33,853 nucleotides of DNA from an uncultured Wenzhouxiangella sp. Lineage in GTDB: Bacteria; Pseudomonadota; Gammaproteobacteria; Xanthomonadales; Wenzhouxiangellaceae. The stretch is from assembly GCA_913057255.1 (NCBI GenBank), contig CAJXNU010000006.1, positions 1 through 33,853 of the forward strand. The letters are read 5' to 3'. Numbering within the stretch: position 1 is the stretch's first letter; every line of letters begins with the position of its first letter. This document shows positions 11,207-18,813 of this stretch, piece by piece. The notes under the pieces are model-generated. The model saw nothing but the letters and a program-made list of their open reading frames with translations, searched no databases and was not told the DNA's origin. The translations under genes and the position numbers were made by a program.

Positions 11207-12423
11207 GTTTGAATAAATCATCGCGCCACCCATCGTCATCTGCGCAGGCCGAGACTTTATTTGTTCACTGGGTTGGTGATACACCCCACTGGGTGGCGGT
11301 GGATCGTCAAGGCCAGGTGCTTGAGTCGGGGGTTTTGGAATCTGATGATAACGATCGTCAGTTAAGTTGCCGGAGCGCTAGACACGTTGTGGTCTTATTC
11401 GATGCGGCGCTGGCAAGTCCCCTCACGCTGGATCTACCCCCCATGCCGGCCAATCGACAAGCTCAGGCACTGCAGTGGGCGGCTGAAGAGTTTGTGGCAG
11501 GCCCGATTGAGGAAGAGCATGTGGTGGCGGGGCCTCGCAGTGCGGATGGTGAGTTGTTTGCCCTGACCATGGCGCGCGAGACCATGGGTGAGCTGTTTGC
11601 ATCAATAGAACACTTGAGCCCCGATCAGTTGATGCCGGATGCTTTGTGTTTGCCCTATCAAGACGGACAGCTGAGTCTCGCCGAGTCTCATGGCCGAGTG
11701 CTGCTTCGCTGGGGGCGGTGGTCTTTTGGTGCTTTTAATGCCAGCACCGCTGCCTTAATGTTGGATCAGTTTCAGGCGCTTGATTGGGTTTGGTATGGCC
11801 AGCAAGCACCCAGCGCCTCACTGGATGAGACACTGTCCGGTCGCCTCTCCAGAGTCGGAGAGGATCGATCTCTACTTGAGCTTTTGATTCCGCAAGCTGG
11901 CGCTACTGAAATCAACATGCTCACTGGGCCTTGGCAACCCGATGCGGCCAAACGCTGGCGTGGTGAATGGCGTTGGGTGGCGGGCTTGGCTTTTGCCGTT
12001 TGTGTATTGGCGACCGGTTTGGTGGCCGTTGAGCAGCATCTATTGGCGCGTCAAGCCAACCAGCTCCAGGCCGAAGTCACTGAGACGTTTCAGTCTTTGT
12101 TTCCGGGTCAACGGGCCATGGGGCGTGAACGTGAGTTGCTGGCTCGTGAAATGGCGCGCTTGCAATACGGTCAGGCTGCCGGCTTAATGGAGTTGATGGG
12201 CTGGGTGGGGCCTGTTATCGCCGCCCAATCCAACCTGCGCGTGGAATCACTCAATTATCGCTCTGGTGAGTTAGAGCTCTCGGTCTCTGCGCCCGATGTG
12301 GCCAGTTTGGATGCCGTGGGCCAACAATTGCGAAGCCGTGATTTAGAGGCCAGTGTGCAGTCGGCCACTCTCTCTGGCCAAGGGGCCAACGGCCGTGTGA
12401 TCGTTCGACGGGGTGGCTCATGA
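11203..12423 (+). CDS. gspL: type II secretion system protein GspL
   Basis: Cytoplasmic actin-like N-terminal domain, single TM (WVAGLAFAVCVLATGLVAVE), C-terminal periplasmic domain; synteny. Confidence 0.9.
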   Translation: MSLNKSSRHPSSSAQAETLFVHWVGDTPHWVAVDRQGQVLESGVLESDDNDRQLSCRSARHVVVLFDAALASPLTLDLPPMPANRQAQALQWAAEEFVAGPIEEEHVVAGPRSADGELFALTMARETMGELFASIEHLSPDQLMPDALCLPYQDGQLSLAESHGRVLLRWGRWSFGAFNASTAALMLDQFQALDWVWYGQQAPSASLDETLSGRLSRVGEDRSLLELLIPQAGATEINMLTGPWQPDAAKRWRGEWRWVAGLAFAVCVLATGLVAVEQHLLARQANQLQAEVTETFQSLFPGQRAMGRERELLAREMARLQYGQAAGLMELMGWVGPVIAAQSNLRVESLNYRSGELELSVSAPDVASLDAVGQQLRSRDLEASVQSATLSGQGANGRVIVRRGGS

Positions 12424-12905
12424 TGGCTTGGTGGAATGCGCTGCCCTTACGACAACAGCGCCTGCTCATGGCCTTGGCGGTGGTGGTGATCGGCGCTTCC
12501 TTTTATGTCGGCCTTTGGGAGCCTTTGATTGAAGCACGCGAGGCCCGTCGAGCCGCGGTTGTGCATCACCAAACCACGCTCAATTTGTTAGAAGAGGCGC
12601 GTTCAGACATCCAGGCCTTGCAAAATCAAGCATCACGGATGGCAATGGATCCCAATCAATCACTGCTTCGCCTAGCCGATGAGAGTGCGCGTGCTGCCGG
12701 TTTGGCTGGTGCATTGACACGGATTGAGCCGGTGAATGAAAACCAAGTCAATGTCTGGTTAGATGGCGCCGCATTTGATGAGGTCATGTCATGGCTGAGT
12801 ACTCTGTCGATGAGTTCAGGTATTCAGGTCGAGCAGATGTCGGCCACTCGACAAGCAGATGGCTCGCAGGTCGATGTGCGCGTCTCTTTGTTGCTTGAGC
12901 GCTAA
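12420..12905 (+). CDS. gspM: type II secretion system protein GspM
   Basis: WWNALPLRQQRLLMALAVVVIGASFYVGLWEPL single-TM start, 161 aa; synteny. Confidence 0.9.
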   Translation: MMAWWNALPLRQQRLLMALAVVVIGASFYVGLWEPLIEAREARRAAVVHHQTTLNLLEEARSDIQALQNQASRMAMDPNQSLLRLADESARAAGLAGALTRIEPVNENQVNVWLDGAAFDEVMSWLSTLSMSSGIQVEQMSATRQADGSQVDVRVSLLLER

Positions 12906-12919
12906 ACAGTGAACTCAGC

Positions 12920-13642
12920 ATGAAGCGCCGCCTCATTTGGGTCTTTTTATTGGTCGTGCCCTTGGGCATCGTGGCCACGCTGCCCGCTTCTCTATTTCTC
13001 CCCAACGAGGAGGGCGCTGTTGAGTTCCAGCAAGTCACAGGGACCATTTGGTCTGGCCAGGCGCGATTGAAGTTGCCACAGCAGTCACCCTTGCCCGTTT
13101 CTTGGAGATGGGGTGGTGGACTCACGTGGGACTGGTCGATCGCCAGTCGCGATCTGGCCATTGAGGGTCAGTGGCGGCCATCGAATCGTGATCGCTTAGA
13201 AAACATCAGCGGTGAGATCAACATTCAGTATCTGGATGTGGCTCAGTGGTTGGTGGTGATCTGGCCAGAGGGGCAGCTGATTTTGGATGTGTCTTATGTT
13301 GAATTTGAACCGGGTATTTCTTTGGCAGCCTCGGGTCAGTTGCTATGGCAAAAGGCGCGGTTGGCAGGCTTGGTGAATGAGTCCTTAGGGGATCTCACCA
13401 TTGATTTGCGGCCCCATGAGACCTTGGCAGGCCATACCATTGCCGATATTCAATCCAACAGTCGAGGCGCGGTGCGAGTCAGTGGGGAGCTCAGCTCCAA
13501 CAGCGACCGCTACCAAGCCCTGATCAAGCTCCAACCCAGCGCTGAGCGCTTGGATCTGTTGCCTTATTTATTGCCACTTGGGCGTTTTAGTGATGGCGCG
13601 ATTAGAATAGAGCGATCTGGACAATTGGGGGTATTTCAGTGA
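12920..13642 (+). CDS. gspN: type II secretion system protein GspN
   Basis: N-terminal TM, GTIWSGQARL and WRWGGGLTWDWSIASRD-type motif; 240 aa; synteny. Confidence 0.88.
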   Translation: MKRRLIWVFLLVVPLGIVATLPASLFLPNEEGAVEFQQVTGTIWSGQARLKLPQQSPLPVSWRWGGGLTWDWSIASRDLAIEGQWRPSNRDRLENISGEINIQYLDVAQWLVVIWPEGQLILDVSYVEFEPGISLAASGQLLWQKARLAGLVNESLGDLTIDLRPHETLAGHTIADIQSNSRGAVRVSGELSSNSDRYQALIKLQPSAERLDLLPYLLPLGRFSDGAIRIERSGQLGVFQ

Positions 13643-14427
13643 GCACAAATCATCAAGTCGACACGCATTGGCTAACGGTCGCCAAAGAGGCCGCGCAGGC
13701 AGCAGAGTCGATTGCCATGTCATTTTTTCAAGGGGATCTTCAAGTCGAGACCAAGGCCGATGAGAGCCCGGTCACTGAGGCCGATCGCGCGTGCGAGCGG
13801 GCCATTCGCTCCGTCATCTCCGAGGCTTTTCCAGAACATGCCTTGGTGGGTGAGGAATATGGCGGCGAGCAAGAGGGTCGCTTTGTTTGGTTGATTGATC
13901 CCATTGATGGCACGCGAAGCTTTATTCGGGGCCTGCCGTTTTGGTCCATTCAGATTGCCTTGATGGTCGATGGCGAGCTGGTACTGGGTGTCTCCTCAGC
14001 GCCTGCGTTCAACGAGAGGGCATGTGCGCTCGTGGGTCATGGCGCCACGATTAATGACGCACCCATACGCGTGCGAGCGGTGGATTCGCTGTCTCAATCC
14101 GATGTGTCTTTTGGCAACATCCGATCACTGGCTCGTTCAGCGCAATGGCCTTGGGTGGGTCGTGTGATTGAACAGGCTGCCAGAACCCGAGGCTATGGTG
14201 ATTTTTATTCTTATCACCGACTGGCTGCAGGGCAGCAAGATGTGGTGATCGAGAGTGATGTCAATATTCTAGATATTGCCGCACTCACCGTGGTGGTCCG
14301 CGAAGCTGGAGGCTTGGTGAGTGATTTACAAGGCCAGCCCATCGGCCCCGAAACTACATCAATTTTGGCCGCGTGCCCCAGCTTGCATGCGACGCTTCTA
14401 AAAGACCTGCTATCCTTTAGCGAATGA
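13639..14427 (+). CDS. cysQ: inositol-monophosphatase-fold phosphatase, probably 3'(2'),5'-bisphosphate nucleotidase CysQ (HisN-like alternative)
   Basis: GEEYGG, WLIDPIDGTRSFIRG and IDVAALTVVVREAGG-like motifs; position between gspN and nudE. Confidence 0.7.
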   Translation: MSTNHQVDTHWLTVAKEAAQAAESIAMSFFQGDLQVETKADESPVTEADRACERAIRSVISEAFPEHALVGEEYGGEQEGRFVWLIDPIDGTRSFIRGLPFWSIQIALMVDGELVLGVSSAPAFNERACALVGHGATINDAPIRVRAVDSLSQSDVSFGNIRSLARSAQWPWVGRVIEQAARTRGYGDFYSYHRLAAGQQDVVIESDVNILDIAALTVVVREAGGLVSDLQGQPIGPETTSILAACPSLHATLLKDLLSFSE

Positions 14428-14993
14428 CATCAAAAACATTTAGCCGACCCCTTCCCATCATCCATGACAGACGCGAGCATCGTCCCGCGGATTTGTTCAA
14501 AGTCGAGCAGTTGGATCTAGAATTTTCCAATGGTCAGCGCCGGCAGTACGAGCGATTGATTTCTCGTGGGATTGGCGCGGTGATTGTGGTCCCAATGATC
14601 GATGATGAGCATGTGCTGTTAATTCGTGAGTATGCCTGTGGTTTCCATCGTTTTGAGCTGTGTCTGCCCAAAGGCCGGCTCGAAAAAGACGAGAGCATCT
14701 TAGACGGTGCCAACCGTGAACTCCAAGAAGAGTGTGGCTATGCCGCCAACCAACTGACCGAGTTGGGGCAATTGAGTCTGGCGCCTGGATACATGAGCCA
14801 CGCCACTCACGTGATTCTGGCGAGAGATCTGTATCCATCTCGTTTGCCCGGCGATGAACCCGAAGAGTTGGAAGTAGTTGAGTGGCCGATGAATGACTTG
14901 GTCAGCCTGATTCAGCGGCCTGACTGCACCGAGGGCAGAAGCATTGCCGCGCTCTACATGGCAAGAGATTTGATCGCCCAGGGGCAGATCTAG
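14424..14993 (+). CDS. nudE: Nudix hydrolase, ADP compounds hydrolase NudE-like
   Basis: Nudix box GRLEKDESILDGANRELQEECGY; REYACGFHRFELCLPKG; APGYMSHATHVILA. Confidence 0.87.
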   Translation: MTSKTFSRPLPIIHDRREHRPADLFKVEQLDLEFSNGQRRQYERLISRGIGAVIVVPMIDDEHVLLIREYACGFHRFELCLPKGRLEKDESILDGANRELQEECGYAANQLTELGQLSLAPGYMSHATHVILARDLYPSRLPGDEPEELEVVEWPMNDLVSLIQRPDCTEGRSIAALYMARDLIAQGQI

Positions 14994-15084
14994 CGACTGG
15001 CGTTCGGGGCAGCTCACAGCACGCCTTTCGGTTCTAAAATCCACTGGTAGACGCCACGGCTTGGCTTCGTTAAGCTAATACACT

Positions 15085-15426
15085 ATGAATGATCAACAAC
15101 CTCTGGTTTTCACCGAAGCAGCCGCGGCTAAGGTCCGAGAGCTGATCTTGGAAGAAGCCAATCCGAACCTGAAGCTGCGGGTTTATATCACCGGCGGTGG
15201 GTGCTCGGGCTTTCAGTATGGGTTTACCTTTGATGAGGCCACCGATGAGGGCGATATTGCCGTTCAGCGCGATGAGGTGACCCTCCTGGTAGATCCTCTG
15301 AGCTTTCAGTATCTCGAAGGGGCGGAAGTGGATTACACCGAGAACCTGCAAGGGGCTCGCTTCGTGATCAAAAATCCCAACGCTGCGACCACGTGTAGCT
15401 GTGGGTCATCTTTTGGTGTCGCCTGA
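15085..15426 (+). CDS. erpA: iron-sulfur cluster insertion protein ErpA
   Basis: A-type Fe-S carrier: [48 protein letters not shown]. Confidence 0.95.
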   Translation: MNDQQPLVFTEAAAAKVRELILEEANPNLKLRVYITGGGCSGFQYGFTFDEATDEGDIAVQRDEVTLLVDPLSFQYLEGAEVDYTENLQGARFVIKNPNAATTCSCGSSFGVA

Positions 15427-15475
15427 GTCAGCGGTCGCACATGCCCATCCTCACACATCACGCAGGTAGGGTTCG

Positions 15476-16279
15476 ATGAATATCTTGGTGCTCTTCGCTG
15501 CTTTGGCCATCAGCCACTACGCCTCGGGCATTGATCGGCTGCGCTCTGGTGAGGGGCTGATCGATTGGCTGGAATCCATGCGCGATCGCTGGTCCAGCCC
15601 ATCCTGGCTGGACTTGGCCTGGGTCTTGGGGGTCAGTGTGCTCGGGGGTGGTTTGCTCTCGGTGGTCGCCTATGGCATGGGTGGCTCATGGCTATGGGCA
15701 TTGGCTGCCTTGGTCATTTTGCTTTTTTGTATCGGTCCGAGGGATTTGGATCGCGATGTCGATCAGGCCTTGGCCCAAGGGGAGAATTCAGCGCTGGGTC
15801 TTTCGCCGACGGACGATGCCCATGTCGCCGGCATGCGCGTCTATGTGGCCGCATTGGCCCGATGGTTTGGTGTCATTGTCTGGTTTGTGCTGTTGGGCAT
15901 TCCCGGTGCTTTGTTGTATCGGATCACTGAGCGTGTGTGTGAGAGAAACATTGGCACCACAGATGGCGAATGGCTGTTTCGTTTGCGATTCTTTTTAGAG
16001 TGGCCTGTTTTGGTGTTTATGATGGTCTCCAGCGCACTGACCAATGACTTTGATCGCGTTTATCAAGCCTGGCACCGTTACCGCAAGCAGCGCATCGACC
16101 AAGGTCACGGCGCTTGGATGATTCACCGTGAGCTATTGGAGACGCTCGCTGATGCCGTGGTGCCCGAAGGTCTTGATCAACGAGGGGGCATTCAGCTGGC
16201 CCATCATTTTGTCTGGCGCTTGCTGATTTTATGGCTGGTGGTCTTGAGCGTTTTGCTGTTGACTGGATTGCTGTCCTAA
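15476..16279 (+). CDS. ampE: AmpE-like integral membrane protein
   Basis: Multi-TM; LLFCIGPRDLDRDVDQAL and GIPGALLYRITERV motifs typical of the AmpE/CobD-like family. Confidence 0.78.
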   Translation: MNILVLFAALAISHYASGIDRLRSGEGLIDWLESMRDRWSSPSWLDLAWVLGVSVLGGGLLSVVAYGMGGSWLWALAALVILLFCIGPRDLDRDVDQALAQGENSALGLSPTDDAHVAGMRVYVAALARWFGVIVWFVLLGIPGALLYRITERVCERNIGTTDGEWLFRLRFFLEWPVLVFMMVSSALTNDFDRVYQAWHRYRKQRIDQGHGAWMIHRELLETLADAVVPEGLDQRGGIQLAHHFVWRLLILWLVVLSVLLLTGLLS

Positions 16280-16321
16280 AACTCGCCATCCGAATAACCT
16301 AGACCCCATGGGAGAACGAGA

Positions 16322-17650
16322 ATGAAAAAACAAAACCGATTTGGCCGAATTCACTCGGTGACTGTCGCTTGTGTTCTGTGCATGGGCTTAGGCTCCACCA
16401 GCTGGGCTGAGAGCACTTGGCTTCGCTGTGGGGAGGTGCTCGATGTGGCCCAAGGTGAGTTGGTGGGTGCCCACACCATCGCGATTGACGATGGCCGCAT
16501 CACATCGGTCTGGTCCGGCTACCCCGCACCGGAGGCTGACCAGTCGATCAATGAAGTCGATCTCAAAGACATGACCTGTTTGCCGGGCTTGATGGATATG
16601 CACACCCATCTATCCTCGGAGTATTCACCGAGATCACAGGTCAATCGCTTCACCTTGAACGAGGCCGATGTGGCCCTGTTGGGTGCCAAGCATGCACGGG
16701 TCACGTTGGCGGCGGGATTTACCACCGTGCGTGATTTGGGCGACTCGTTCAATGCCACGGTGGCGCTGAGAAACGCGATCAATCAAGGCCAAATCCCAGG
16801 CCCAAGAATTTATACAGCCGCCAAATCAATCGCGACCACCGGCGGCCATGCCGATCCAACCAACTCGTGGCGTGCTGATCTTATGGGTCAGCCTGGCCCC
16901 AGAGAAGGCGTGATCAATGGCGTGGCCCAGGCCCGTGAAGCGGTCCGTCAGCGCTATAAAGATGGGGCCGATGCCATCAAAATCACCGCCACGGGTGGCG
17001 TGTTGAGTGTGGCCCGGAGCGGACAGAATCCGCAGTTTACCGACGATGAGCTCGATGCCATTATTGCGATCGCCAACGACTATGGCATGCATGTCGCCGC
17101 CCACGCCCACGGTGGCGAGGGCATGCGCCGAGCGGTTGAGGCGGGTGTGCACTCTATTGAGCATGGGACGTTCATGGACGATGAGATCATGGCCCTGATG
17201 GTGGACCGAGGCACTTGGTATGTCCCCACCATTTTGGCCGGCGACTTTGTGGCAGAAAAAGCCCAAATCGATGGTTATTTTCCACCCATGGTGGCGGCCA
17301 AAGCCGCGGCCATCGGCCCATTGATTCAAGAGACCTTTGGGCGGGCGTATCAAGCGGGCGTCAAGATCGCGTTTGGCACCGACTGTGGTGTGAGCCCGCA
17401 TGGAACCAACGCCGAAGAGTTTGCCTTGATGGTTGAGGCGGGCATGCCACCGGCCGAGGCGATTCGATCGGCCACCATGTCAGCGGCTGAGTTGCTGGGG
17501 GTCGAAGAAGAGCTTGGCCAAATCAAGCCAGGTTTCATTGCCGATGTGATCGCGGTCGAAGGCAATCCGCTGGCCGATGTCACTCGCCTTGAGTCGGTCT
17601 CTTTTGTGATGCGCGACGGCGAGGTGTTTCACGCCCCGCATAACCACTGA
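16322..17650 (+). CDS. exported metal-dependent amidohydrolase family protein
   Basis: N-terminal signal peptide-like segment ending SWA; PGLMDMHTHL, AAGFTTVRDLGD, DAIKITATGG, HAHGGEGMRRAVEAGVHSIEHGT, FGTDCGVSPHG. Confidence 0.87.
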   Translation: MKKQNRFGRIHSVTVACVLCMGLGSTSWAESTWLRCGEVLDVAQGELVGAHTIAIDDGRITSVWSGYPAPEADQSINEVDLKDMTCLPGLMDMHTHLSSEYSPRSQVNRFTLNEADVALLGAKHARVTLAAGFTTVRDLGDSFNATVALRNAINQGQIPGPRIYTAAKSIATTGGHADPTNSWRADLMGQPGPREGVINGVAQAREAVRQRYKDGADAIKITATGGVLSVARSGQNPQFTDDELDAIIAIANDYGMHVAAHAHGGEGMRRAVEAGVHSIEHGTFMDDEIMALMVDRGTWYVPTILAGDFVAEKAQIDGYFPPMVAAKAAAIGPLIQETFGRAYQAGVKIAFGTDCGVSPHGTNAEEFALMVEAGMPPAEAIRSATMSAAELLGVEEELGQIKPGFIADVIAVEGNPLADVTRLESVSFVMRDGEVFHAPHNH

Positions 17651-18812
17651 GTTCCAGATAGCCTCGGCCCACTTGGGTCGAGGCATTTTCTCCATCGGTG
17701 CGGCTTCTTTTCGCATCGAAGACATCAATCGCACCCTCCCAGTAAGCCACGGATTGTCTCCAGCGCTGTTCCTCGAACAAGGGACGCGTGATCAACGAGA
17801 GATCATGTTCTGTCAGTGTCACTCGCCAATGCGTGGGCCAGGCCACCCCCATGGAATCTGTCCACCACTGGAGTGGCGCGACCACAAAATCGCTGTGGTC
17901 TAAGTGATGCGTGGTGCCATCGGGCTCCACCAGCACGCCCGCTGAGAAAGACGACATGCTGTCGTCGAGATTTCTCAGGCGATACACCATCAAGTCTCTG
18001 CCATCGTCTAGGTGAATGGCAAACCAGTCCCACCCACTTTGCGTATCGGAAAGCTGTCCAGAACCCCACTCGCGATCGAGCCAAGCCAAGCCTTCCACCG
18101 AGAGTCGCTCGGCTTTGGGTGTGTGCAGAACGACCTGGCCCGTGGCCTGCATGCGGGTCAGAGAGTAATAAAAAGAGGCATTGCCCACCTCAGGTCCCTT
18201 TTGGCTAAATCCTTGATCGCCTTGCAACGTGATTGGGCGGGTGGGTACCAGATCAAGCGACAATTCAAACTCATCGGTTTGAGCATCGAGACGCCAACCT
18301 GTGTCAGTGGCCACCACTTGCCAATCTTTGAGCCACCACTTTTGTTCAGTGGCTCCTGCAAGATCCAGTGTGTCTCTAGCAAATCGCTCGGCTTGATAAA
18401 AACGAGGAGGCGTGGTGGCCGTGCCACCGTCACTCAAGGCTAAATGTGCCATCCATAAATGGTCGCTGGCCCAGGCCGAGGATGCTTCAGCCGGTGTGGC
18501 TTGAGAGTCATCACCCGGCGGATTGGCGCCAAACCGAAACAGCGTGAATTGAAAACCGAGTTCGCGGTCGGGCGCATCTAAGCGTCCAGTGAAATACCAC
18601 CACTCATTGCGAAAGCCCAGATGCGCTGCATGATCGGCGGGGAAGTTAAATGGCACAGGCGCTGTGACGCGCTCAAACCCCTCTGGGGCATCACCTAAGA
18701 GAGTCGATAAGGACCAGCCCGAGGGACTTGGGGTCTGCGTCCGGGTCTCAAGATGTAGCCACCCGATGATCAGAGCCAAAACCCCCAACAAAAAGATCAG
18801 TGTCTTTTTCAT
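17580..18812 (-). CDS. AttH/CrtC-like lipocalin-family protein (secreted or membrane-anchored)
   Basis: N-terminal hydrophobic anchor; DHAAHLGFRNEWWYFTGRL, LDREWGSGQLSDTQSGWDWFAIHLDDGRDLMVYRLR, GYLELSGYAG. Confidence 0.85.
   Translation of the reverse strand: MKKTLIFLLGVLALIIGWLHLETRTQTPSPSGWSLSTLLGDAPEGFERVTAPVPFNFPADHAAHLGFRNEWWYFTGRLDAPDRELGFQFTLFRFGANPPGDDSQATPAEASSAWASDHLWMAHLALSDGGTATTPPRFYQAERFARDTLDLAGATEQKWWLKDWQVVATDTGWRLDAQTDEFELSLDLVPTRPITLQGDQGFSQKGPEVGNASFYYSLTRMQATGQVVLHTPKAERLSVEGLAWLDREWGSGQLSDTQSGWDWFAIHLDDGRDLMVYRLRNLDDSMSSFSAGVLVEPDGTTHHLDHSDFVVAPLQWWTDSMGVAWPTHWRVTLTEHDLSLITRPLFEEQRWRQSVAYWEGAIDVFDAKRSRTDGENASTQVGRGYLELSGYAGRETPRRRASQKRPTQGE
17661..17689 (+). terminator. 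possible weak intrinsic terminator for the amidohydrolase gene
   Basis: GCCTCGGCCC ACTT GGGTCGAGGC, 10-bp stem with one G.T, followed by ATTTTC; lies inside the AttH coding region. Confidence 0.45.
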
Positions 18813-18813
18813 A

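Noticed and set aside
16826-17401. Minus-strand 191-aa ORF inside the amidohydrolase gene
   Set aside because: Antisense to the amidohydrolase catalytic region; composition follows the reverse complement of that gene
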